A stretch of DNA of 64,000 nt from Paratinospora sagittata. Taxonomy: Eukaryota > Streptophyta > Magnoliopsida > Ranunculales > Menispermaceae. The stretch's first letter is position 1. Every line of letters begins with the position of its first letter. Location: positions 27,100,519 through 27,164,518 of the forward strand of contig CM069608.1 of the NCBI GenBank assembly GCA_035771175.1, given 5' to 3'. A model generated the notes under the pieces. That model was not told where the DNA came from, made no database searches, and saw only the letters and a program-made list of their open reading frames with translations. A program made the translations under genes and the position numbers. Of the stretch, positions 23,052-34,213 are shown piece by piece.

Positions 23052-26000
23052 ATGGCGGAAGGATCAAAAGTTCGACTTGTTCGTTGCCCAAAATGCGAAA
23101 ATCTTCTACCAGAGCTCCCAGATTTCCCTGTCTATCAGTGTGGTGGATGTGGTGCTGTTCTTCAAGGTAAGCAAATCAAAGAAAACCAATCAAGTTTTAA
23201 TCTTTTTATCTTTTTTGTGATTTTTAAATGTTTATTTTTTCTGGGTTTTCTTTAAATTTTGATTCTACAGTGAAAAACAAATCAATTTCAACTGATGGGT
23301 CGTCGTCAACGGGGAAATCTGTTGAAGAACAGCAAAGGGTTGTTGTTAAATTGGGTTCTGAGAAATCTGAGAGTGATAGAGAGACGGAAGGGTTAGAAGA
23401 AATTAGGAAAAAAAGAAGAGAAGGATTAAGAACTGATAATTCAAACAGTAGTTCTTCTAGTAGAACTGAAGATAGAGAATTAACAGCAAGTGATGGACTT
23501 GCTGCAGTGGCGGCGCCGTTGCGGCAAAATCGAAGAATTATAGAACAAGAACCTAGTTTTGGTACCAAGTATAGGCCCTTGTAAGGCTCCTGTGGATAAT
23601 TGGATAAATGGGGATAATGGGGATAATTGTGAGATGAATTTGGGTGAGGATGATTTGGGTAGAGTGAATTTGGAGAAGGAAATTGGAGAGATTAAGCCTC
23701 AGATAAGTCTCGGAAACGGGCATCGAAGATCTCAGCAAATTCCCGACTGGAAGCCCCGAGATCAAGGCACAATGGGAACGTTGTATAGGAGAAACCCTAG
23801 AAATGTAGGTGAGGGGGTGCGATTTTCAACTTCTCAATACCCCGATGAAGGGCCTTCGAATCATCTGAACCAAGGTTCTAATTATGGGTATGTTGATCCG
23901 ATGAAGAATTTGAACAATCTCGATGGTCCAGATAGAGTTGAGAGCCTTGAACAAGATCGAGCGGAGCTGTTGAAAAAGCTTGAAGAATTGAAAGATCAAC
24001 TCAGTAGGTCTCGTGACTTGGGGGACAAATCGAAAGAAAGAGTTCCAATGGATGGGAGGATGGTTCCTCCAGATCCTTATGGTGGACATGATGGTTGGAT
24101 ACCGGAGCGATCATACGGGTCTAATGGAGCTTCTTTGCATCCTTCAATGGCGGGTAAACAAGTTCGGAGGCCGCTATATTTTAACAACCATGGCCATGAA
24201 CCAACTGTTCCACTGATGAAGAGGCATGATATGGATGTGCATAGCTTCTATCCTCCGATGAACGCGTCAAATGAAATTCCTGGGTATGGAGATTTGTTTG
24301 GGCCCCAACCAGCAAGAGCTCAGAACCAACCCTTTCACCGCTACCCCCCACAAGGGCCACAACACCACCCTCATGACTACTACTACAGACCGTATAATAT
24401 GGACGCTCATCATGATCCCGTCCGGTATCCTCACAATACCTTCTTCCACCAGCCAGCATGTTCTTGTGTACATTGCTATGAAAAACATTGGCAAGTCCCG
24501 GCACAAGTTCCGCCAGCCATTCCGCCGGCTGTTTTGCAGAATAGAAGGTTTGCGGATGTTCCGACGAATAATCCCATGTTTTACCATGGTGAAAATCTCG
24601 GTGCATTTGGACCACAAGGTTACAATCCTACTGTTCTCAATCCACCTCCTCCATTGCATTCTCATGAGCCACCACCACCGAGAATAAGGAGACCGAGTGA
24701 TATTGATGCGGAAATGGGCAGTCTTGGTTGGGGTGGCTCTGCGCAAAGAGCAGGTATAGGTAAGAGAAATGGGCGTCATTTCCGGCCAATAGCTGGTGGG
24801 GCACCATTTATAGCTTGTTGTAATTGCTTCGAATTGCTTCAACTACCAAAGAAGCTTTTGTTACTAGAAAAAAATTGTCAGAAGCTTCGATGTGGGGCTT
24901 GTTCTACTATAAACTCGATTTTGTTAGAGGACAAGAATCTTATTGTTTCTGTTTCTGCACAAGCGAAGGAAATTCCTCTAGAATTCAACAATGGCTCAGC
25001 AGAGGTGGCAGTAGCTAGTTCTTTACATCCACGTGATCGTGTTAATCGGGTTAGCTTGAATTCTTTATCCGATGATTATGATCACTCTGGTTATAACTTT
25101 CAGGCTTTAGATTCTGATCCAGCAATGCCACAAACAGAGCAAAAGGTGAATTTAAGCGAGTCTCAGAAGGATCAGGCAGTTCTATCTTCATCATCTTGTG
25201 TTTCCGAGGATGAAGAAAGTCCTGAGACTCCCGAAAGACCGATTCCTCAAAGGGAGGCATCCAACTCTGAAGAACTGAACCAAAAAGCAAATATGACTCC
25301 ACCACTTCCCGGTTCACCCCTGCGTGAGCACTTTGATTATTCTACTGTTCAACAATTGGCAAGCAAGTTTGGAAAGGGAAACCGGAGTAAACGCACCGAT
25401 AAAGATGATGTTGCAGTGACCAAGTCTACATCTCGGCAGAATTCTGTGAAAGATGCACCTGCGGCAACTGAGATGGAGGTCTCGTTTAGTGAATATTCAA
25501 ACACTGGGATGTCTCAGGACTCCGGAGAGGTAACTAAGGAAGAAGACCGACCTAAGATGAACAAGGGTAGCGATTCGTTCTTTGCAGGTCTCATCAAGAA
25601 GAGCTTCAAAGACTTCTCCAAATCTAACCAGACAGTAGAGGATGGAAGGTCTAGTGTTTCAATTAATGGGCACCCGATACCAGAGCGCTTGGTTAAGAAG
25701 GCTGAGAAGCAAGCCGGACCAGTCCGTCAGGGACAATACTGGTAACTATACCATCTTCTATAACACGATATATATGCATTATTGGTTCTTTTCTTTGATT
25801 TCTTTGGATAATTTGCTTCCTTGGTCTAATTCTTAATGCTGTGCTTGTTCAATGCTTTTATCTTGTTACCTATTAAATTCTTCCTTGTTCTTATGATCAT
25901 GTGCTTTTCCATTTGCCATGATCAGGTATGACTACCGAGCTGGGTTCTGGGGCATGATGGGCCAACCTTGTCTTGGCATAATTCCTGTAAGTTTTCACTA

Positions 26001-26709
26001 TATCTTAAAACAATTTTAGTCTATGTTGTTCTGCAATATATTGATGAGAAAGGATTGTTATTCTTGTTTCAGCCATATATTGATGAATTTAACTATCCGA
26101 TGCCGGAGAATTGTGCCGGTGGAAACACTGGTGTTTATGTAAATGGGAGAGAGCTTCATCAGAAAGATTTGAATTTACTTTCGAGTAGGGGGCTCCCGAT
26201 TACCATAAATAAATCTTATTCGGTAGAGATTTCTGGGAAGGTTTTCGATGCAGATACTGGTGAAGAACTTGATAGCTTGGGCAAACTCGCTCCCACGTAA
26301 GTCTCAATACTTTAACAATGGATCCTTTTCTTTCATTGATAGTATTCCGTATGCTAACGAATTAGAAATCATAGACTGAAAAGTTATGTTCTTTGTTTCC
26401 TCTTAGAATGCCTCAATGACTAGGACATGAGATTTAATCCAAATTGATGGTAGCATAATTGTTCATAAAGAAATAGGCGAGTTTAATTTATCGGTGCAGA
26501 CATATATATTGCTTTTAGCTTGTTGATTTGAACAAATTCCTTCTTTTTTTTTTCTAAGGTTCTTGTCTAGTAAATTCAGTTCATAACTTCATATTCTTAA
26601 ATTTTCTGATTAAACAACACACCGACGCTTATCATCGATGAAATATTTGAACAGGGTCGAGAGGGTTGGCCGTGGATTCGGAATGCGGGTGCCAAAAGTA
26701 AATGCGTAA
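23052..26709 (+). CDS. EDR4-like: ENHANCED DISEASE RESISTANCE 4-like zinc-ribbon protein
   Basis: Five exons with GT-AG introns: 23052-23166, 23271-25741, 25926-25986, 26073-26296 and 26655-26709, about 970 codons. The start AAAAAATGGCGG opens VRLVRCPKCENLLPEL and VYQCGGCGAVLQ, the N-terminal CX2C...CX2C zinc-ribbon of EDR4-like proteins. A charged, low-complexity region follows, then DRAELLKKLEELKDQLSRS, a likely coiled coil. A second zinc-ribbon (DUF3133 type) starts at GGAPFIACCNCFELLQLP. In Arabidopsis EDR4 is a negative regulator of powdery mildew resistance and salicylic-acid defence linked to EDR1 and clathrin traffic; function here is by homology. In exon 2 the first frame stops at 23582-23584, while the conserved frame is open only from 23544. 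A one-base indel, real or from assembly, must lie between. Confidence 0.9.
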
Positions 26710-28130
26710 ATTCGATGTCGCTTGGTTTGCATGCTTTATGAAACTTGAGGTAGAATTTGAAGCAGATCCTATTTATGGTATGAGATTAACTTGACTTGTG
26801 GCAAGTGTAAGAGGAGGTGATTATAGCTAAATATTGCATGGGGATTGTTTATATATGGGTGAACACCTTAGTTCAATGCCTTATGTTTAGCTAAGCCTGC
26901 TTCAGTTTTGGATGTGGGTTTTTTTTTTTTTTTTTTTATTGTATTTGATTTATTTGAAGTGATCTTACTGTAATTCCACAAATATATAACTGTTTTGCTA
27001 GCTGGGTTTTCTGCAGATTTTGTATCTATTTATGTTATTTTTTAACTTCTGAAACAAAATTTATGAATCATGATATTGTATACTTTTGGATTTTTTATTT
27101 TTTATTTTTAAATTTTTAAATTTTTGTGAGCAAACTTATATATTTTTACCCATTTCTTGAGTTAATCAAAATATGGAAGGGAAATAAAATGACCCCTGTT
27201 TGGTGTTTCAATGGGAGACATAAATTTAAGAGCATTATATGTGGCTTTCAGTCTGAAATATCTCTAATATATATATATATATATATATATATTTGTGGTT
27301 GATAAAAGTGGAGACCATCCATACTTTTTCAATGCCCATTTTTCTAGCCTTGTGGACATTATAGTATCTAATTTCTATGGTTCACAAGGAGCAAGTATTT
27401 TTCTTTTTTTTTGGTGAAAGGGTGCAAGTATTTCAAATGTATATGATTGCTGAAATATTAATGCAATATGAAATCTTCAAATATCTCTATGATGGGAAGG
27501 TGGCCTACGCCGCCCCAATGGTATCTATTACATTCAACTAGCTACAAAGAAATAAGAGGCTTTGTAAAAAATCAAGGCTTCATCAAGTCCATCAGGAGAA
27601 AAAAAGAAAAAAAGAAAAGAAAAAGGAAAATCAGATAGAGCTTCAAGAAGCTGCAGGGAGGTTTTTCAATTTAATTATGAAGATCTAATAAAAAAAAAAA
27701 AAAAAAAGACAGATAGAAGAGACCATGCTGTTTGTAACTTGTAACATCCTTCAGATTTCAGAAAGTATCATATGTTATCTACATTTTGAACATTAGTGAG
27801 CAAATTTAATTTTTATAAAGTACTAGGCTAGTATCAATAGAGTTTTTTTTATTTTATATATATTCATTGCAAATTATGTTATGTCTCACATTCTTGCTAG
27901 CTAGTTATTTACTGTTTTACCATAATTACATTGCAAAGTAAAAAAATCATCAATTACCTACCGAAACAATTAATATTAATGGCATTATTAATTTATTACT
28001 GATAGATTGCTCTATGCTTTAAGCCTTTAAGCCATCGATCCAATCATTCAATCAGTCAGTTCAAATCGTTGTCTCTGTAGTTTGGTGGCGGTTGGCATAA
28101 AATAAATGAAATAGAAGAAATTGATGATTA
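26710..28130. other. 3' untranslated region, then intergenic
   Basis: The first 300-350 bases after the stop are probably the 3' UTR of the EDR4-like gene; a poly(T) run is at about 26920-26938. Beyond about 27060 lie a (TA)n tract (27271-27291) and poly(A) runs, with no gene seen. Confidence 0.55.
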
Positions 28131-28147
28131 AATAATATTACTTTTTC

Positions 28148-28356
28148 TTTTTTTTGGTCTATCGCGAGCGGCACCGAGGTGATGTCCTCATCCGTATTGT
28201 GGCGAAACCAATCTACCTGAATTCGATCCGGGTTGGACCACGAAGGTGCAAAGGTCTCCCAGTAAAAGGTCTCTTTATACACAAGGGAGGTTTGTAACCC
28301 ATGACTTCGCTTAAGGGGAATGGATGCCAAGCCATCTGAACCAAGCCAATGTTGGT
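28148..28356 (-). mobile_element. tRNA-like SINE, 209 bp, with 17-bp target-site duplication
   Basis: Flanked by perfect copies of AATAATATTACTTTTTC (28131-28147 and 28357-28373). On the minus strand TGGTTCAGATGG fits the polymerase III A-box consensus. About 40 bases on, GGGTTACAAACC resembles a decayed B box. The 3' end GATAGACC runs into about eight A. It lies about 100 bases from the LINE 3' end. Size matches the SINE at 21585, but sequence similarity is limited. Confidence 0.88.
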
Positions 28357-28484
28357 AATAATATTACTTTTTCAAGTTGCAGCTTTGATTGCTTGCAGCC
28401 TTAAGACAAGTCCGTTTGGGTATGGTATTTGAGTGATATTAACGATGATTAAATATTTACCTACACCTTTTTTTTTGAGGGAAA

Positions 28485-28990
28485 AGTAGTTCCATTAATG
28501 AGAAAAGAGAGCTATAATGAGGGCCTTCTTCCATCCAAACATATTCTTTTGAAATAGAAAGAGCATTCCTTGCTAAAGCATGAGCAATCGAGTTGTTAAC
28601 TCTGGGAGTATGAATGAAATCAGTGATAATGGATGATGATCTAAATTGGAGGATGTCACTAATAATCAATCCATCTCTGAACGGTGCTGATGTTGATCCT
28701 TGATCATCTTGATGAGAGATAAAGAATCCAATTCAGCCTAGAGGGGAGAGCATCTTATCTCAAATGCTAACCTGAGTCCTTTCTTCATGGCTAAGCCTTC
28801 AGTTACATCCCCATTTGGAAAATACGGTAGAAAGGATGACGCAGCTAGGATTAACTGCCCATGATTGTTTCTGATGGCCATGCCCAAACCAATTCTTCCA
28901 TGGTCCTTATCCATGGCGACATTGTTGTTTATCTTGAATGTTCCAGTAGGAAGGGGAACCCAATGAGTTCTATCAATCTCCATCGTGGTC
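28485..28990 (-). pseudogene. LINE ORF2 C-terminal RNase H domain
   Basis: Fragments carry WVPLPTGTFKINNNVAMD and GRIGLGMAIRNNHGQ, the opening of the plant LINE RNase H (RVT_3), then TPRVNNSIAHALARNAL near the end, a conserved C-terminal motif. The usual first catalytic Asp (NxDGA type) reads NNNVA, so that residue is probably lost. A frame break lies near 28680-28740. Confidence 0.85.
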
Positions 28991-29268
28991 TAGGGTCTGT
29001 TGGCGATTGTCTGAGGCTTGGATCTCGCATCGTGGAAAGCTGTGAGAAAGCTGTTAACCCACTTCGATATGGCAGTCCCTTCATACCCTAGATCTCCATG
29101 AGCCATCCGGTTCTTATTGCACCATATTGCCCAGCACACTGTTATGGCCAATTCCCAATCCACCTTGCTTAGGTTACCACCTTCAGTCACTTCAGCAAAT
29201 ATTGCATCAATATCCTTCAGCCATTGTCGCCCCTTCCTCCCCTTAGGGAGCAGATTCCTCCAAACCTT

Positions 29269-29600
29269 TTACGCCACTCCACACGAAGTGAACACATGTC
29301 GCATAGTCTCCGAGGAACTATTGCAAACCGTACACATGGGCATATTGGTGATTTTGCGCCTGGCTAAGTTTTCTCCCAAAGGTAAACATCTATGAATTGA
29401 TTTCCAAAAGAAAATTTTCACCATACTTGGAATATTTAGATGCCACATTCTACGCCATAAATCAGTGTTTGATTGGGGATGAAGATGAGGAATCATTCAT
29501 TCGTCTTGAGAAAGCTAGGTTGTAATCACTTTTTATTGAGAAACATCCCCTTTTATCGAAGTGCCATACTAGTGAATCAGTAGTCATGTGGCTGTTCAAA
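29269..29600 (-). pseudogene. LINE ORF2 zf-RVT region
   Basis: Contains LWRRMWHLNIPSMVKIFFWK, followed by CTVCNSSSETMRHVFTSC, the zinc-binding reverse-transcriptase-associated domain between RT and RNase H in plant LINEs. Sequence from 29600 to 30200 holds degenerate linker with further ORF2 matches (for example WCIGDGSKVRIF at 29765-29800 and PTYVMSCFKLP near 30140). Confidence 0.85.
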
Positions 29601-30199
29601 GGGATAGATAAGATCATATCGGCATCGTCTGCATGAAAGACATCCTTGACCAGTTGAGAGTTCCATCTTCCATGCGTGTCAAGTAACTCTTGTACTAGGG
29701 CATCTTGGTTAAGAGAAAAAGGAAAAATCGGTTTGAAGGTTGATTCTCATGGAAACCATGGATCCTAGAAGATTCGCACTTTGGATCCATCACCAATACA
29801 CCACCTTAGACCAAGATTCAGTAGATCCCGACCCCATAAAATGCTTCGCCAGATGAAAGAGAGTTTAAAGCCCAATCTTGCCGGGAGAAAATAATTATTT
29901 TGATAATATTTAACCTTCGTCACCCTTGCCATCAAAGAGGAATCATTCATAATCAATCGCCAACCCTATTTAGCTAATATATAAAGCTTGATTAAACAAT
30001 TTCATATCTCTGAAACCCATCCCACCAAAGAATTTCGAGGAACATAGAGATTTCCAAATTCTTCCAATGTATTTTTTTCTCTAAATAGAGACTACCCCAC
30101 CAAAATCTGGCCATAAGCTTCTCAAAACATTTCCACATCCCTATGGGGAGTTTAAAACAACTCATAACATATGTAGGGATGACTTGAATCATCGTTTTA

Positions 30200-31500
30200 A
30201 GAGGCACTTCCTTTCTTCCTATGGAAATAGCCTAGCTTTCTAGCCCTTAATCATAGTCCATATTCTCTCCTTAATGGATTCGAAGACACTTAGTTTGTTC
30301 CGGGTGATCATTGATGGCATGCCCAAGTATTTAGAGTGGCAATCCACAATTAGGAAACCAAACATCTGATGCAAATTTTCTCGAATTTCTGTTGGAGTAT
30401 TAATACTAAAAGACAACAGATTTTTCAGTATTAATAGCTTGACCTGATCCTTTTGAATAGTCTTGAAGAATCTCTTTTAATTGAGTACATTCATCAACTG
30501 TGGCTTTTGTAAAAAGTAGGCTGTCATCTGCAAAAAATAAGTGTGAGATTTGTGGTCCTCTTCTACCAAACTTTATGCCAGAGATAAGATCTAGGGATTC
30601 AACATGTTTGAGTGAGGTAGATAGTCCTTTAGCACAAATAAGAAATAAAAAAGGGGAGAGGGGATCTCCCTGTCTGAGGCCACATTGTGGGATAATGTTC
30701 CCACATATCTCACCATTCACCTGCATCAAATAAGAGACAGTTGATACACATTTGAGTGTTAAATCAATCCAATCCGAGTGAAAACCCAAAACATACATCA
30801 TATTTTCCAAAACAGACCATTCAACCCTATCATAGGCTTTACTCATGTCAAGCTTCAAAGCAATCTGTCTGAACTCCCTCTTACTTTTGTCTCTAAGCTG
30901 GTGGATACATTCGAACCCAATCATCACATTATCTGATATGAGGCGGTTAGGCACAAACGCACTCTGAGTTTATGACATAACATGTGAGATCACCTGGCGA
31001 AGTCTGTTAGTCATAGCCTTGGCAATGATCTTGTAAATGACATTGCAAAGGCTAATACGCCTAAAGTCTAAAACTAACTTTAGCTCCTTAGTTTTTGGGA
31101 TGAGCGCAATGTGAGTGTGGTTAGTCCTTGCAATAAAACCCCTATTGTTAAGAACATCCAAACACATAATAGTAACATTCTGACCCACCGTACTCCAGCA
31201 GGATTGATAACTGGCTCTTGTCTTTCCATCCTTTCTCAGCGATTTTGATGGGTTCATTTGAAAGAGAGCATTTTTAATTTCTTTTGCATCAAACTTGCGG
31301 CATAGTATGACATTCATCTCTGGTGTCAGCCTCTTGGGAACCTTAGAAGTTATCTTTTGAATAGTCTCTGTTGGAGGGTTAAAGGATCTAAATAAAAAAT
31401 CAAAATAAGATATGAAAGTGGCACTTGTTTGATTTTTATCCTCAGTCCATGATCTGGTAAGATCCTGCACACCTTTGATATGGTTTCTTTTCCGCCTTTG
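30200..31500 (-). pseudogene. LINE ORF2 reverse transcriptase
   Basis: The upstream half (31470-30970) has HIALIPKTKELKLVLDFRRI and ISLCNVIYKIIAKAMTNRLR, fitting the LINE RT consensus. A TAA at 30970-30972 interrupts before AFVPNRLISDNV-like sequence. The downstream half (30954-30406) carries ALKLDMSKAYDRVEW, QCGLRQGDPLSPFLF and the catalytic FADD in HLFFADDSLLF. A further stop lies near 30406. The catalytic core motifs survive, but the enzyme could not be made in one piece. Confidence 0.92.
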
Positions 31501-31989
31501 TGAAGTTTTATGATGGAAATAGCTGGAATTTCAGTCTCCTGTCTGGAATTTCAGTCTCCTGCTTGTAACCACAACGCCTTTGCTATCTGACACTAGTAGG
31601 TTTCTTTTTTCTCTATTAGCACATCTAGTTCATGTTCAGTCTGGCTAATCTGTGTCATCACCTTTAGATTGTGGATTGCCTCATTTTGGATAACTTTCAG
31701 AACCTCTTTCATCTTCTTTATCTCCTCACGATTACGTGATAGGGACCATCTCCTCCATGATTTAAAATGGTTAGAACAAGCCTGAATTTTCTCTACCACA
31801 GAGCATTCACCAGTGAAGGTTCGGTTCCATTTCACATTTACTACTTGGTAGAAATCCGGTTCTTGTATCCAAACTTCTTCGAACCTTAATGGTTGGCTAA
31901 CTTATTGCTTAATAATCTTATTTGTTGATAGTAGGACAGGGTGATGATTAGAAAACCAATAATCTAGGTTCTGCATTTTAGCTTGTGGG

Positions 31990-32612
31990 AATTTAGCAGA
32001 TTGGGTAGATTGCAGAACCAATGACCAAGTCACTCTATAACGTACTGACTACCAACTCTCTTATTGTGCCATGTGAATTTTGAGCCCTTGAAACCAAGAT
32101 CTTGCAAATTGCAGAAGTCCACCACCTCCTTAAAATCATCAATTAAATGTGACAATCTTGATTGATCTCCCATTTTCTCATTTGACCATAGTATCTCATT
32201 AAAATCCCCCCACATAACCATGGAATTCATAATGAGATTTTAATCTTCTCAATAATTGCCACGAGTATACTCGATCTACTGAAGCTGGTTCCCCATAGAA
32301 ACTAGTGATTCTCCAATCACCTAATTGGGGGTCCAAAATAATTGCATTAAAGTGACCCCTTGAGCTAGATTGAATAGAAATAAAAACAATGTCCATCCAT
32401 AAGAGTAAAAGTCCACCATTGAAGCCTTCTCTCTTAACTTTAAAACAATTCTCAAGATGAAGTTTGAATTTAAGATTCTCAGCTTGTTTATTTGTTGCTT
32501 TTGTTTCCATAAGAAACAATACATCGAGATTTTCTTGTTGCACAAGGTTGTGCAAAGCCCGGAATGTCTGAGGATTCTCGATACCTCGAACATTCCAACT
32601 TAACAGAATCAT
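31990..32612 (-). pseudogene. LINE ORF2 AP endonuclease domain
   Basis: The ATG at 32612 opens MILLSWNVRGIENPQTFRAL, the N-terminus of plant LINE ORF2, with the metal-binding glutamate in FLMETKA. The second part has MWGDFNEILW (conserved GDFN) and SKFTWHN, in a different frame, so a frameshift lies near 32200-32230. The ORF2 start lies about 15 bases after the ORF1 stop. Sequence 31500-31990 links to the RT and contains further stops. Confidence 0.9.
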
Positions 32613-32626
32613 TGAGTCTGGCGGGG

Positions 32627-33951
32627 CTAGACAGACCCAGCCGCCGCCAATTCACCATTTTCTAGATGAGCCTTCTTCCTGGTGCAACTATCTTCTTCAG
32701 CTTTTACACTAGATTTTCTCTTTGTTACTGCATCCCCACTAGATTCAAAGTCCATTGGTACAACGTTACCACGTGCCAGCCGTTTCCATGTTCCACGTTT
32801 GTTAGCTATGTTGTGTGTATGAGCCTCACCCAATTTTGGCGCCTCTATGCACATTTGATCAGCGTTACGGCTAGGCTTGAATGATTTTTGAGAAGCTTAA
32901 TCTTCGCTGATTTTGCTACTGCAACGTGGATAAAGGTCATTTTGGGATTCTCACATGCTACCTGAATATGCTCCATCTCTCCACATGTGGCCGTGATATT
33001 GGCCAAACTAGAGAGAGATTTCACCGTTGTAGGCTTAAAAAAGGATTCAGTTAACATTTTCTCAACACCTTCCATAATGGGCAGCCTTGATTGCCGTTGA
33101 GAAGATTTCCCTAGGATCACAGCTTCCAAATCAACACCATTCTTCTTTCTGGAATCCTTGCCACCAACGTCATCTATGTTTGGAAGTTTGTTACCTTGCT
33201 CACTGGTGTCGACGCCGATCCGAACACTCTACTCACCAGTACTATTGCCGATTTTGCCCTTGTTGTTCCATTCTTCTTCTTGCTTATCGGGTTGGCAACT
33301 TTGAGGCGACTAGCTTTTGAGATTTCTTAGGTACTTGTTGTCACCCTCCACTCTCATGCATGAACCGTACTGGAAACCATCAAAAGTGTCCGAGGAGAAG
33401 GTATCAAGATCCATGGAGCATTCTTTATGGACATGGTCAAACCGAACACATTTGTAACAAAAGTCATTAAGTTTTTCATATTTAAAATCAATCTATGTCT
33501 TTGTCTGCTCGTCACTTACTTTGATTTTAATGCCTAGCATTAATGGCCGTTGTGAATTAACAACAATTTTCAGTCTTAAAAATCTTTCCCAACAACCTCC
33601 ATCCTCTGCAGTGTCAACTTCTAAAACTTCACCGACCTATCTACCAATCGCCAAACCAATCTTCCTAGTCATGCAAATAAATGGAAGATTATGTATTTGT
33701 ATCCAGAAAACAACCCTTTTAAATTCCATCTTTTTTGGCGGGTACAGACCCTTGCATTGTTCTAATAACAACAACCTTCTGTCATAGCTCCATGGACAAA
33801 CTTTCAATATTCTTGTCTGCTTCATGAGATAATCTAATTAAAAAAGTGTTATCCCCCTAAAACTTAATCTCCATTTGGCATGCTGGCTTCCACACTTCCT
33901 CATTGCTCTAGAGAAAACCTTATGCATCATCAGTTTAATAGAAAAAAGCTT
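32627..33951 (-). pseudogene. LINE ORF1, C-terminal two thirds
   Basis: A DUF4283-type segment (VCPWSYDRRLLLLEQ, FWIQIHNLPF) spans about 33825-33637. A CCHC knuckle of the form CYKCVRFDHVHKEC is near 33460-33420. The C-terminus is basic, with GTWKRLAR, and ends at 32627. TAA at 33838-33840 and a frameshift near 32850 break it. ORF1 proteins bind the LINE RNA. Its N-terminal piece lies on the far side of the nested copia. Confidence 0.85.
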
Positions 33952-33957
33952 CCCTAC

Positions 33958-34195
33958 TAAAGGTGTTATTGTTGAAGACAGTTCAACTGTCGTCAAGACA
34001 ACTAATAGTTAGAATCTGTTGTAACATGGTTAAGGTTGTTAGCCTTCAACCAATATAGTTAAGACAATTGTCCATATACATAAGTTGTAGACGCTCCCAT
34101 TCATTGCATGTGGACAGATTAATCTTTCTATATATATAACAGAGTTGCTGCAAGATTTAAAAAAAAGCTTGTGCTGATATTTTTACAACTTGATA
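33958..34195 (+). repeat. 5' LTR of copia element 2
   Basis: It begins TAAAGGTGTTATTG (the 3' LTR has TGAAGG), contains a TATA-rich stretch at about 34127-34138, and ends TTGATA just before the primer site. Confidence 0.88.
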
Positions 34196-34206
34196 TGGTA
34201 TTAGAG
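34196..34206 (+). other. Primer-binding site, decayed
   Basis: TGGTATTAGAG differs from TGGTATCAGAG by one transition and abuts the LTR end. Confidence 0.85.
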
Positions 34207-34213
34207 ATTTCAA

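Noticed and set aside
23560..23575. A 13-base GT...AG interval in EDR4-like exon 2 that would restore the frame if spliced
   Set aside because: Far below the minimum size for a spliceosomal intron; an indel is the better explanation.
24181..24842. Minus-strand open frames of 144 and 191 codons in the EDR4-like exon
   Set aside because: Shadows of the conserved plus-strand exon 2; no domain recognised.
28061..28330. Minus-strand 89-codon ORF
   Set aside because: Falls almost wholly inside the SINE, which explains the sequence.
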